Positions 28,250-36,864 of a stretch of DNA of 64,000 nt are shown piece by piece. The first letter of the stretch is position 1. The number at the start of each line of letters is the position of its first letter. A program made the translations under genes and the position numbers. The stretch covers positions 62,001-126,000 of the forward strand of contig CANRHZ010000001.1 of NCBI GenBank assembly GCA_947630535.1, read 5' to 3'. Source of the DNA: Candidatus Gastranaerophilales bacterium. Its GTDB lineage: Bacteria > Cyanobacteriota > Vampirovibrionia > Gastranaerophilales > Gastranaerophilaceae. The notes beneath the pieces were generated by a model, which was not told the origin of the DNA, ran no database searches, and saw only the letters and a list, made by a program, of their open reading frames with translations.

Positions 28250-29614
28250 TTAAGAATCAATTTTTTGTTTTAATTTGTATGCTGCCGTTAAAAGGGGGTC
28301 TATGGTAGATGAAAACGGAGGTGCATATGGTAAATCAAGGTGCAAAAATTCATTTATATTTAAATTTGCCCGAAGGGCAGAGGCAACAACACCAATTCTT
28401 TTATCGGCATCGCCCGTTCCTATTACCTGAGCACCAAGGATTTCACCCGTTCTTTTATCTGCCACAAGTTTAACTTTTAAAATTCCTATTGATGGCATAT
28501 ATCCCGCTTTATCGTATTCATCCACCACAACGGAAACAGGTGTAATATTAATATAATTTTGGAGAGATAAAGCAGCCCTTTCGCTTAAACCCGTTGCAGA
28601 CACGGTAAAATCAAAATACTTTGTAACCATAGACCCAAGTACGCCATCAAATTGCTCGGTTTTTCCGTTAGGGATACCTGATGCGTTAATTGCAGCAACA
28701 CGCCCCTGTTTATTTGCAATTGTCCCCAATGCAAGGTAAACGGACTGTTTTGTCGGAATAAAGATATCCTCTGTACAATCACCTGCTGCATATATATGTT
28801 GGATAGATGTTCTCATTTTGTTATCTGTTTTAATTGCGCCCGTTATCCCAAGCTCAATTCCCGCATCTTTTGCAAGCTGGGTATTCGGGCGTACCCCGAC
28901 TGCAACAACACAAAAATCCGCATCAATTTTTCTTCCGTTTTTTGTAATTGCACCTTCGAAACTTGTTTCTCCCAAAAATTCAACCACTTCATCATTAAAT
29001 ATAAATTCAATAAGCCCTTTTGAATTTTCTTCAATTCTTTTTCTTATTTCATTTGATATATCTTCATCAAAAAGAGGTAAAATAGTGCTTGATTTTTCAA
29101 CGACCGTAATTTTTAGATTGTTTACAACAAACGCTTCCATAAGCTCAAGCGCAATATAGCCCCCACCGATTAAAAGTACGGATTTTGAGGTTTGCGCCCT
29201 GCTTTTTATATTTATACCGTCCTGAATTACTTTTAAGTTGTATACCCCATCCAGTATAAAATTCTTAATCGGCGGGTTATATGGTCTTGAACCGAGACAG
29301 AGAATTAATTCATCATAGTTAACCTCTTTTGTACAATTAAAAGTTACGGTTTTATTTTCGGGACATATATTTGTACAGGTATGGTTTAAAAATACCTCTA
29401 CACCTGATTTTCTGAATTCTTCGGGGCTTCTTATCATTAAATTATTAATATTGGGCACAACCCCCTCAATAAAATAAGGAAGTCCGCATGCAGAGTATGA
29501 AACCATATTTTCCATTGTATAAAGTTCAACTATATTTTCCGGGTTTTCTCTTTTTGCTTTTGCGGCAGCCTTTGGGCCGGCAGCACAACCGCCTATTATT
29601 ACAATTTTTTTCAT
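28250..29614 (-). CDS. FAD-dependent pyridine nucleotide-disulfide oxidoreductase, CoA-disulfide reductase/NADH oxidase type
   Basis: 454 residues, cytoplasmic. The N-terminal FAD Rossmann motif is VIIGGCAAGPKAA (5-17). The single redox cysteine sits in SYSACGLPYF (C43), the position used by CoA-disulfide reductases and water-forming NADH oxidases. The second nucleotide-binding motif is LLIGGGYIALELME, and FAD contact follows at HIYAAGDCTED. The C-terminal dimerisation domain has GEILGAQVIGTGDADKRI. Substrates could be CoA disulfide, polysulfide or oxygen; the sequence does not decide. It is divergent from rsmD with a 32-nt gap. Confidence 0.85.
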   Translation of the reverse strand: MKKIVIIGGCAAGPKAAAKAKRENPENIVELYTMENMVSYSACGLPYFIEGVVPNINNLMIRSPEEFRKSGVEVFLNHTCTNICPENKTVTFNCTKEVNYDELILCLGSRPYNPPIKNFILDGVYNLKVIQDGINIKSRAQTSKSVLLIGGGYIALELMEAFVVNNLKITVVEKSSTILPLFDEDISNEIRKRIEENSKGLIEFIFNDEVVEFLGETSFEGAITKNGRKIDADFCVVAVGVRPNTQLAKDAGIELGITGAIKTDNKMRTSIQHIYAAGDCTEDIFIPTKQSVYLALGTIANKQGRVAAINASGIPNGKTEQFDGVLGSMVTKYFDFTVSATGLSERAALSLQNYINITPVSVVVDEYDKAGYMPSIGILKVKLVADKRTGEILGAQVIGTGDADKRIGVVASALRANLNINEFLHLDLPYAPPFSSTIDPLLTAAYKLKQKIDS

Positions 29615-29646
29615 GATAAATTAACTTTAAAATAAGGAGATAAATT

Positions 29647-30180
29647 TTGCATGTTACAGGCGGGCAATTCAAGGGGCATAAAATAATTATCCCCGATTGT
29701 GCAAAACCCACACTCTCTAAAACAAGAGAGAGTGTTTTTAATGTTTTATATTCTTATTTTGGCGATTTTAAAAACCTTATATTTCTTGATTTGTTTTCGG
29801 GTTCCGGAGTTATGAGCCTTGAGGCCCTATCCAGAGGGTTTAATACGATATCCCTCGATATTGATAAAAAGGCGTATAACCTTATAAAAAATAACTTAAA
29901 AATAGCAAAAGACGGGTATAAGATATATTGTTCGGATTGTATAAAATTCATAAAAACAAACAAAATAAAGGCAGATGTTATTTATATAGACCCCCCTTGG
30001 AATTTTGATTACAAAAAGATTGTTGATGAAGTTATAAAAAATGTTGAATATAAAATGATTGTAATTGAATACGACAAAAAAAGAGCGCAAGAAATGCACG
30101 AAATATACGCACAAACCGTTGCGCCTTTTAAAGAAAAGGTTTATGGTCGTTGTAAAATAGACTTTATTAAAAATTTATAA
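29647..30180 (+). CDS. rsmD: 16S rRNA (guanine966-N2)-methyltransferase RsmD
   Basis: 177 residues; methylates G966 of 16S rRNA in the assembled 30S subunit. The family start HVTGGQFKGHKI and PTLSKTRESVFNVL are present, with SAM-binding LDLFSGSGVMSLEALSRG and the catalytic IYIDPPWNF (DPPW). The start is TTG 29647 preceded by AAGGAGA; the ATG just downstream is out of frame. coaD, often fused or adjacent, is absent. The protein is slightly short but complete. Confidence 0.9.
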   Translation: MHVTGGQFKGHKIIIPDCAKPTLSKTRESVFNVLYSYFGDFKNLIFLDLFSGSGVMSLEALSRGFNTISLDIDKKAYNLIKNNLKIAKDGYKIYCSDCIKFIKTNKIKADVIYIDPPWNFDYKKIVDEVIKNVEYKMIVIEYDKKRAQEMHEIYAQTVAPFKEKVYGRCKIDFIKNL

Positions 30181-30185
30181 AATTA

Positions 30186-30716
30186 CTAATCTTCTTTTGC
30201 GGATTTAACTTCGCTATTTGAAGATGAAGAAGTAGAATAGAAAATTGAAAGTTTATTCGGGTCAATTTTCGGGTATTTATCTTTTACTTCTTTTGCTTCT
30301 TCCTGTATACCATATCCCGATATTTCGGCACTTGTAACCCTGCCGTCACCGTTTGCGTCAATCTCGTTAAAATTATTTAAAACTGTTTCAAGTAAAGAGT
30401 TTGAAGCGCCTTGAGAACATAGTTGCGCAATTTGACTATAGGTTAAACCTTGAGATGTAATTTTTGATGTATATTGAGTTAAATCAGATTCCGATAATAC
30501 TCCGTCTCCGTCGATATCCATGGATGAAAAATTGTTTGCAATATATGATGAAAAAGAATAGTTCATATAATTATATCTTTTGGTTTCATCTTTGGGGTTT
30601 AATATATCTTTTAATGTAAGTCCTTTTCCGTCAATACCCTGCATTAAAAAGTAATAGCTTGATCTAAGGCCCGTAATAGCCTGAGCATAAAGTGAATTAC
30701 CGCTTAATCTTGACAT
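30186..30716 (-). CDS. EF-hand protein
   Basis: 176 residues with two canonical calcium-binding loops: DIDGDGVLSESD (67-78) and DANGDGRVTSAE (120-131). A degenerate third (IDGKGLTLKD) lies near residue 28. No signal peptide or membrane segment is visible, and the ends are low-complexity. AAGG precedes the ATG. It lies 79 nt downstream of the M16 peptidase gene on the same strand and may share its transcript. Calcium binding is a strong family inference; its role is unknown. Confidence 0.75.
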   Translation of the reverse strand: MSRLSGNSLYAQAITGLRSSYYFLMQGIDGKGLTLKDILNPKDETKRYNYMNYSFSSYIANNFSSMDIDGDGVLSESDLTQYTSKITSQGLTYSQIAQLCSQGASNSLLETVLNNFNEIDANGDGRVTSAEISGYGIQEEAKEVKDKYPKIDPNKLSIFYSTSSSSNSEVKSAKED

Positions 30717-30795
30717 TGATTTTACCTTTTTTTTACTAACTTTTTTAGTTTAAGGATAAAAATAAAAAAGTAAAACAACCAAAAAGATGAAAAAT

Positions 30796-33402
30796 TTATT
30801 TGCCCGCAACAACCTCAATATGGGGGGCATTAAAATATTTGCAAGCAAACATTTTTATATCTTCTTTGGTTACGTTATTAATTTCAGCCTTTAATTTGTC
30901 AAGAAAATCAATATCGTATCCGTATAGACTGTATTTTGAATAAAGTTCGGCTCTATCCATATTAGTTTCAAGCGCAAGCACAATATTTCCAAGAAGCTTT
31001 TCTTTTGCCTCTTTAAGCTCAATGTCGCTTACATCTTGAGTCTTTAATTTTTCAAATTCTTTTTCAATTCCTAAGATTGCCTTTTTTTCGTTAGCGGAAT
31101 TAGTTCCTATATATGTTATAAAAGAGCCGTCATTACCGTACTGTTGAATTTGGCTTCCAACCTGGTATGCAAGCCCCATATTCTCCCTTAAAGATTGGAA
31201 CAATCTGCTGCTCATGCCTGAACCCAAAATAGAATCAATGATTTTTAAAGTGGCAACCTCTTTTAGGTTGTATATAGGCATTGTCTTATACCCTATTATT
31301 ATCCAGCTTGTTTGTTTGTCTTGTATAGGGTATTTCATTTGTATATTTTCACTTAATTGATTTGAATTTTTTAGGTAATCTTTAACTTCTGTTTCTTTTA
31401 AGCCCTTATCTTTAAATATATTATTAAATTTTTGAATTAAATATTTTTCATCCGTATCTCCGACAACTGAAATTATTATATTTTTTGAATCAAAGATGGT
31501 GTTATAGTAGTTTATAATATCATCTTTTGTGACATCATCTATTTTTTCCTTCATAACATCAGAATTTATTGAATAAGGGGGCATATTATATGCAAGTCCC
31601 TGGTATTTATCAAGAAGATATGAAAGAGGTCTATCCTTTAGGGTTGAAGCATATTCTTTATAGTTTTTTACGGTTTTTTGAATTTCATAGTCAGGGAAAG
31701 TGGCATTATTTATAAGCTCATCTAAAAGGTTAAGCGCATCATTTAAGTTATCTTTTGTTGTCAATAAAGATGTATTGAAACCGTCGGCAGAGGGGGTAAA
31801 TGAAATTTTAATTCCGTTTTCATCAAGGTAATTATCAATTTCATCCATTGTATAATTTTTTGTACCCCTTTTTATATTTTGCGAAGTCAGATAGGATACA
31901 CCAACTTTATCTTGCAGATGCGAGCCGCCTTTTGCATATATGTCAATAGCTACAATAGAATTGGATTTATTTTGTTTAACAATAAGAGTGCTTTTATTAT
32001 CAAGAAGGTATTTTGTTATACCTGAAGTTGAATTTATCACCTTACAATTATCGTTTATATTTTCATTTCCAATATTATTCGAAATTTCTACAAACCCTTT
32101 TGGCATAACGGTTGAAATTGCATATTTATCTTCTAAAAGATATTTGTTTGCCGCCTGTATTACATCATTTAAATTTACACTATCAATTCTTTTTAAATAT
32201 TCATCATACATTTTTGGTGTATTAAAATATAAGCTGAAAAATCCAAGCTCGCTTGCAATATTTTCAACCGATTCTCTTGAATATTCGGTATCGGTTTTTA
32301 AAATGTTTTTCGCTTTATTAACCTGTTCTATGGTTATTGCGCCGGTTTTAATTTTTTGTATTTCTTTGTTTATTTCTTCTTTAATTTTGTTTATGTTTTC
32401 GGGTTTAAAGGTTGCACTAATTAAAAAAAGCCCGTCATCAAGGTATTGAGAATATGATGATGAGATGGAATTAACAAGCTGCTTTTTTTCTTTTAATTCG
32501 TTATTTAAAATTGAACTTTTTGAACCGCCAAGTATAACAGAAAGTATATCGAGTGCATAAGCTTCCTTTTTATCTTCAAATTTTGGTGCCTTATAGGCTA
32601 TTGCCATATACCCTTGATTAACATCTTTTTCTTCGTTAATACTAAGCGGAGATTTTATTTCTTTTATGATTGGATAGTTTTTCTTATTTGGTTTTGTTCC
32701 GTTTTGAATAAATGCTTTTTCAATTTCCTTCATGGCATAATTCGAATCAATATCGCCCGTTACTATTGTTATCATGTTTGACGGGACATACCATTTTTTA
32801 TAAAAATCAAGAATAGACTCCCTTTTAATTGTTGATATAACTTCTTTTGTACCAATAACGGGACGCTTATAAGGGTGATTGTTATCCGTTGAATATATAA
32901 GTTTAAAAAGGTTTTGATAAAGTATATTACTTGGATTATCAAGCCCTCTTGAAATTTCTTCAATTACAACGGGACGCTCCTTTTCAAGCTCAGCTTCTGG
33001 TATAAGCGGGTTTAAGAGCATATCGGAATGAAGTTTCAATGCAAGATTAAATTCGCTTGATGGGATTGTTATATAAAATTGAGTAAAATCTTTACTGGTG
33101 GATGCGTTTGTAATTCCCCCTTTTGATTCAAGGAGCTTATCGAATTGTCCCGTGGGTACATTTTTTGAGCCCTTGAAAAAAAGGTGCTCCAGAAAGTGTG
33201 CAACCCCGCTATTATTATCATCTTCGTTTATTGAACCGGTTTTAACCCATGTGTTTATGGTAACAATAGGGTTATCTTTTATTTCTTTTATAATAACGCT
33301 TTGACCCGAGGGGAGCTTTTTATATACATAATCTGAAGCTAAAGATGATAGTTGTAATATAATCAGAGCAAAAACTATAAGAAATGTTTTTATATGTTTC
33401 AT
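30796..33402 (-). CDS. Exported M16 zinc metallopeptidase
   Basis: 868 residues with a signal peptide (FLIVFALIILQLSS, cleavage near residue 22). The N-terminal half carries the inverted zinc motif HFLEH (69-73) and a distal EE pair in VVIEEISRG (around residue 148), so it is catalytically competent. The C-terminal half is the non-catalytic M16 copy with GMSSRLFQSLRENMGLAY, which supplies the substrate-binding Arg/Tyr. The two-domain single chain resembles PqqL/pitrilysin-type enzymes that degrade or trim peptides outside the cytoplasm. Its ATG overlaps the stop of the radical SAM gene (4 nt, ATGA), implying coupled synthesis. Confidence 0.9.
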   Translation of the reverse strand: MKHIKTFLIVFALIILQLSSLASDYVYKKLPSGQSVIIKEIKDNPIVTINTWVKTGSINEDDNNSGVAHFLEHLFFKGSKNVPTGQFDKLLESKGGITNASTSKDFTQFYITIPSSEFNLALKLHSDMLLNPLIPEAELEKERPVVIEEISRGLDNPSNILYQNLFKLIYSTDNNHPYKRPVIGTKEVISTIKRESILDFYKKWYVPSNMITIVTGDIDSNYAMKEIEKAFIQNGTKPNKKNYPIIKEIKSPLSINEEKDVNQGYMAIAYKAPKFEDKKEAYALDILSVILGGSKSSILNNELKEKKQLVNSISSSYSQYLDDGLFLISATFKPENINKIKEEINKEIQKIKTGAITIEQVNKAKNILKTDTEYSRESVENIASELGFFSLYFNTPKMYDEYLKRIDSVNLNDVIQAANKYLLEDKYAISTVMPKGFVEISNNIGNENINDNCKVINSTSGITKYLLDNKSTLIVKQNKSNSIVAIDIYAKGGSHLQDKVGVSYLTSQNIKRGTKNYTMDEIDNYLDENGIKISFTPSADGFNTSLLTTKDNLNDALNLLDELINNATFPDYEIQKTVKNYKEYASTLKDRPLSYLLDKYQGLAYNMPPYSINSDVMKEKIDDVTKDDIINYYNTIFDSKNIIISVVGDTDEKYLIQKFNNIFKDKGLKETEVKDYLKNSNQLSENIQMKYPIQDKQTSWIIIGYKTMPIYNLKEVATLKIIDSILGSGMSSRLFQSLRENMGLAYQVGSQIQQYGNDGSFITYIGTNSANEKKAILGIEKEFEKLKTQDVSDIELKEAKEKLLGNIVLALETNMDRAELYSKYSLYGYDIDFLDKLKAEINNVTKEDIKMFACKYFNAPHIEVVAGK

Positions 33403-34520
33403 TTGTTTGTATCCTTAACTTTAAGTTCGCAGCACATCTGGCATGAAGAAAAGCTTTTTGAGTATTTAAGGTTTTTTCTAAAACACTTATACTTTGGTTC
33501 ATTGAATAATTCATAAATGCTTTTATCTTTAACATTGCCTATTTTAAATGATAAACAGGGGTATACATCCCCTGAAGGATTAATCATCATGTTTGAATAG
33601 GGATATTTACATGGTTTATATATGTCAGATGGGTGTCTTTTAAGATATGACATATCTTTTGGCGCAAAAAAATCTTTAATTTTACGTTTTATGGTATCTG
33701 AGTTTATGCCTTCAAACTTGGGAGAAAATCTTATTTTTGTTTTTGATTTCAGCGCACAAATTCTATCATATATATCAAGAAAGTGTTCCACATCAAAATA
33801 AGGTTCTATATTGTATTCGTTTTCATAAAATACAGGCTCAAACGAATTTTTTAATACAGGGTTTTGTTTTAAATTGTTATTCCTCAAAAAAGAAACCGAT
33901 AAAAACTCAAACCCCATTTTTGTACAGTATTCATAGAGCTTATATATATCTTCAAGATTGTTTTTAAGGACGATTGTTTTTATATCAATCATCATACGTT
34001 TATTTTTTCTTTTTTGGTTTATTGTATCCAAACAGGATAGAATTTTATCAAAAGTGCCCTCTTTTGTATTTCTGTTTAGTTCGTGGGTTTTGCCCCAGCC
34101 GTCTAAAGATACGCTCAAGAGAATTATATTGGATTTTATAAGAGCATCTATACTTTCTTTGTTAAACATAGTCCCGTTTGTAACAACGTTAACTTTTCCA
34201 AAAACCCTTTTTGATGTGAAACTAAGTATATCCGTAAAATCTTCCCTGATAAACGGTTCTCCCCCGACAAGCGTCACAAGAGAATATCTTGGGATTTGAG
34301 ATATAACATTTCTCCATTCGTTTGCGGTTAATTCGGGCATTTTTCTTTCACTGCCGATATAACAATAGGGGCAATTAAGGTTGCATCTGTATGTAAGCTC
34401 AATAAAATACCTTAAAGGGATAATGGCGCTTCCTGTTTTATTTAAAAAACTTTTATAAGAAATATCGGCATATATATCTCTTAAAAAATCAAACAGGTAG
34501 GAATAGTCTATAAAATGCAT
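33399..34520 (-). CDS. Radical SAM protein with SPASM-type C-terminus
   Basis: 373 residues. The radical SAM cluster motif CNLNCPYC (C46, C50, C53) is followed by GGEPFIREDF, a typical beta-2 motif. The C-terminus has seven cysteines arranged as in SPASM/twitch domains (CKYPYSNMM, GDVYPCLSF, KCFRKN, SSCQMCCEL), able to hold auxiliary Fe-S clusters. Proteins of this shape modify peptides (RiPPs) or proteins, or act in cofactor synthesis. It is translationally coupled to an M16 peptidase, a pairing also seen around pyrroloquinoline quinone and some RiPP systems, but no precursor peptide is visible. On the minus strand TTGTAA-N17-TAGGAT lies just before the ATG. Substrate unknown. Confidence 0.85.
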   Translation of the reverse strand: MHFIDYSYLFDFLRDIYADISYKSFLNKTGSAIIPLRYFIELTYRCNLNCPYCYIGSERKMPELTANEWRNVISQIPRYSLVTLVGGEPFIREDFTDILSFTSKRVFGKVNVVTNGTMFNKESIDALIKSNIILLSVSLDGWGKTHELNRNTKEGTFDKILSCLDTINQKRKNKRMMIDIKTIVLKNNLEDIYKLYEYCTKMGFEFLSVSFLRNNNLKQNPVLKNSFEPVFYENEYNIEPYFDVEHFLDIYDRICALKSKTKIRFSPKFEGINSDTIKRKIKDFFAPKDMSYLKRHPSDIYKPCKYPYSNMMINPSGDVYPCLSFKIGNVKDKSIYELFNEPKYKCFRKNLKYSKSFSSCQMCCELKVKDTNK

Positions 34521-34612
34521 TTTTTATCCTATTTTTATGTGTAATTTTTTACAAAATTTAATTTTATATTACTACAATAACTTTTTTTGGTAAAATTGTT
34601 AAGAAGATAGGA

Positions 34613-34636
34613 ATGGACGCTGATTTAGGCTTATGA
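34613..34636 (+). CDS. Seven-codon upstream ORF overlapping the dnaA start
   Basis: ATG 34613 encodes MDADLGL; its TGA stop (34634-34636) overlaps the dnaA ATG (34633-34635) as ATGA. A purine-rich AGAAGATAGGA precedes it, while dnaA itself has no good ribosome binding site. It may load ribosomes for dnaA by termination-reinitiation. Too short to be certain. Confidence 0.35.
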   Translation: MDADLGL

Positions 34637-36024
34637 AAAATGATAGTCCGATTTTTGACGAGAAAAAGGTTTGGATAGAGGCTCTTAAAATTTTAAAAGA
34701 GTCAATCTCTCCTTCTACTTTTGAACCGTGGATAACCCCTCTAAAACCCGTTTTAAAAAATGAAGAAAATTATAAAGAAGATTTTTTTGTTTTACGCTCA
34801 AATCAGGCATTCGGTGTGGCGCATCTTAATCAGAAGTTTTTACCCGATATTGAAGATGCCATATATAAAGTTGCAAAAAGGAAAATCCCCGTCGAAATTG
34901 TTTTTGTTCAGGAAGATACTAAAAAATCAAGCAAGAAAAAGAGTAAAAATATTGATTTATCGGACGAGCAGATAGACAATTTAAAACAAATGCGCTCTTT
35001 TTCGGGGCTTAATTTAAAATATACGTTTGAAAATTTTGTTAAAGGGGATAACTCTAATGTTGCTTATGAAACCGCAAAAATGATTTCAAAGGCGCCCGGG
35101 CAAAAATATAACCCGTTATTTATCACAGGCTCCGTTGGTGTCGGAAAAACACACCTTATGCAAGCAATCGGCCATAGTATATTAAAGAATTTTCCAAACT
35201 TCAAAGTAAAATACGTTAAAGCGGAAGAATTTACAAACCATCTCACATCCTCAATCTTAAACGGAGTTGAATCAAACGCTCAGATGAACAAATTCAGGGA
35301 CCAATACAGAAATGTGGATGTTTTATTGATGGATGACATTCAATTTGCGGAAGGCAAAAAAAGGACGGAAGAAGAAATTTTTAACACCTTTGAAACGCTT
35401 TTTCATATGGGAAAACAAATTGTTTTTGCATCGGACAGGCCCTCATCCAATTTTACAAAAACACCTGACAGATTAAAAAGCAGATACGATTGGGGTTTAT
35501 CGGTTGAAATTACCCCGCCTGATTTTTTAACCAGGGTTAAAATTATAAAAAACCATGCAAAAAGGTCAGAATATGAAATAGATGATGAAGTGGCAGAGTT
35601 TCTTTCTAAAAATTATTCAAAAAATGTAAGAGAACTGGAAGGCGCATACAACAAAGTAAGCGCCTATGCCTCAATACAGGGGGAAAAACTAACCGTTCAG
35701 TTTGCAAAAAATATATTGGGGTATAGTGAAAATAAAAAGAAAATAACAACGGATTTTATTATTCAAAAGTGTGCAGAGTATTTTAATACCACGGTTGAAC
35801 TTATAAAAGGGAACCAGAGAAGCTCTGAAATTAAAATTGCAAGACAATCTGCCATATATTTAACAAGAGAACTTCTTGATTTGAGTTTTCCCGTCATTGC
35901 AAAAAGTTTTAATAAAAACCATACAACAATACTGTATTCTTATGACAAATTAAAAAAAGATTTAAAAACCGATAAAGAGCTAAACCAAAAACTTCAAGAG
36001 ATTGAAAAATTAATAACACAATAG
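34633..36024 (+). CDS. dnaA: Chromosomal replication initiator DnaA
   Basis: Binds DnaA boxes at oriC and melts the origin. 463 residues with all four domains: N-terminal helical domain I (VWIEALKILKES...), a linker, the AAA+ domain with Walker A GSVGVGKT (166-173), Walker B LLMDDIQF and sensor SDRPSSNF, and the C-terminal helix-turn-helix ending in NHTTILYSYDKL, the DnaA-box recognition motif. The expected dnaN is not next to it, and I find no cluster of DnaA boxes in the 112-nt upstream gap. The ATG overlaps a tiny upstream ORF. It is followed after 13 nt by an FtsB/DivIC-like gene in the same direction. Confidence 0.97.
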   Translation: MKNDSPIFDEKKVWIEALKILKESISPSTFEPWITPLKPVLKNEENYKEDFFVLRSNQAFGVAHLNQKFLPDIEDAIYKVAKRKIPVEIVFVQEDTKKSSKKKSKNIDLSDEQIDNLKQMRSFSGLNLKYTFENFVKGDNSNVAYETAKMISKAPGQKYNPLFITGSVGVGKTHLMQAIGHSILKNFPNFKVKYVKAEEFTNHLTSSILNGVESNAQMNKFRDQYRNVDVLLMDDIQFAEGKKRTEEEIFNTFETLFHMGKQIVFASDRPSSNFTKTPDRLKSRYDWGLSVEITPPDFLTRVKIIKNHAKRSEYEIDDEVAEFLSKNYSKNVRELEGAYNKVSAYASIQGEKLTVQFAKNILGYSENKKKITTDFIIQKCAEYFNTTVELIKGNQRSSEIKIARQSAIYLTRELLDLSFPVIAKSFNKNHTTILYSYDKLKKDLKTDKELNQKLQEIEKLITQ

Positions 36025-36037
36025 TAGAATTTAATTT

Positions 36038-36505
36038 ATGGTGCTTGAAAATCAAAATACAATTAATTCCGAAGGTTTAAAAAATAAAACCTACAACAAA
36101 CAAAAAAGCAAAAACAGAAAAGTAAGATACTATCTTTCTTTTATGACTATAGTTTTGCTTGCCTGCGTGATACAGGTTTCATACAGTGCACTTTTAAATA
36201 TCTCAAAAATTGTTATATACAAGGGAAAAATTACCAAAGCTCAAGCACTTAAAGATGAAGCGGAAAGAACAAATAAAAGGCTTAAAACCGAAATTGAAAA
36301 TTTTAATTCAATGCAGAAGGTTGAATCAATTGCAAGAAACAACCTTAAAATGGCGGGAGAAAACGAGGTTCTCGTTATAATAAATACCCCGAAAGAAGAA
36401 GTAAAAGAAAAAACAAAAAAAGAAAAATTTATAGATTTTTTTGAAAAACATGTGGCAAGAAAGTTTGTTCAGGAAGATAACAAAGCTGAAGTTTTACTTC
36501 CTTAA
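36038..36505 (+). CDS. FtsB/DivIC-type septum formation initiator
   Basis: 155 residues. A basic cytoplasmic N-terminus is followed by one transmembrane segment (YYLSFMTIVLLACVIQVSYS, about 31-50), then a coiled coil (KITKAQALKDEAERTNKRL), then the family signature VESIARNNLKMAGENEVLVI. Such bitopic proteins link the early and late cell-division machinery (FtsQ-FtsB-FtsL). The N- and C-terminal tails are longer than in E. coli FtsB. It sits 13 nt after dnaA, probably in one transcript, and a terminator follows. FtsL is the main alternative. Confidence 0.75.
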   Translation: MVLENQNTINSEGLKNKTYNKQKSKNRKVRYYLSFMTIVLLACVIQVSYSALLNISKIVIYKGKITKAQALKDEAERTNKRLKTEIENFNSMQKVESIARNNLKMAGENEVLVIINTPKEEVKEKTKKEKFIDFFEKHVARKFVQEDNKAEVLLP

Positions 36506-36516
36506 ATCTGATTTAC

Positions 36517-36560
36517 AAAAAGGCCCCGTTTTTAGTGCATTACAAAAACAAGGCCTTTTT
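36517..36560. terminator. Bidirectional terminator between the ftsB-like and omega-like genes
   Basis: AAAAAGGCC (36517-36525) pairs with GGCCTTTTT (36552-36560), and an inner GTTTTT/AAAAAC extends the stem. It lies between two convergent genes. Confidence 0.75.
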
Positions 36561-36624
36561 GGTATGATGAGTTGTTCTCTTTCGTTGTTAACGCATCTTC
36601 GGGGTGTGCGTTTATGGGGTATAT

Positions 36625-36780
36625 TTATTTAACTGACACGAGCCTCGGTCTTTGACCAAGCTCGGAATTTAATGCTTTAACTGCCGAATAGGCCAGCATT
36701 CTTCTTTTTTTAGCTCCGTTTATTATGGCAATAATTTCTCTTGAATTGTTTGATGTTGGGTGTTCTTGTCTTTTCAACAT
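36625..36780 (-). CDS. rpoZ: Small basic protein, probable RNA polymerase omega subunit (cyanobacterial type)
   Basis: A 51-residue ORF. The ATG at 36780 is preceded by AAGGG. It translates to a basic helix SREIIAIINGAKKRRML and a second element AVKALNSELGQRP. From memory, cyanobacterial omega has YRITVQVANRAKRRR and then VIRAIIEMSDEL: the R...N.AK.RR pattern and the V(K/R)A(L/I)...EL end agree in order and spacing. Omega stabilises beta-prime. The gene is shorter than usual omega (about 75-90 residues), and it lies 84 nt downstream of glutaredoxin on the same strand. Without a profile search this remains probable; any other small basic protein is the alternative. Confidence 0.6.
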   Translation of the reverse strand: MLKRQEHPTSNNSREIIAIINGAKKRRMLAYSAVKALNSELGQRPRLVSVK

Positions 36781-36864
36781 ATAGTTAACCCTTATTTCCT
36801 ACATAATTTTTTACGGAATAAAGGTTTAAAAACTTAAGTATTAAAAGAGAATTTGTTACAAAAG

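Noticed and set aside
34521-34612. A RiPP precursor peptide near the radical SAM gene
   Set aside because: No ORF with a credible ribosome binding site in the adjacent gap; the only short ORF (34613-34636) is seven codons and coupled to dnaA.
34521-34632. oriC next to dnaA
   Set aside because: Only one partial TTATCC-like match; no box cluster or AT-rich unwinding element separable from the background.
36441-36632. 63-codon ORF on the plus strand after the ftsB-like gene
   Set aside because: It overlaps the end of the ftsB-like gene in another frame, crosses a terminator stem, and lies opposite the omega-like gene.
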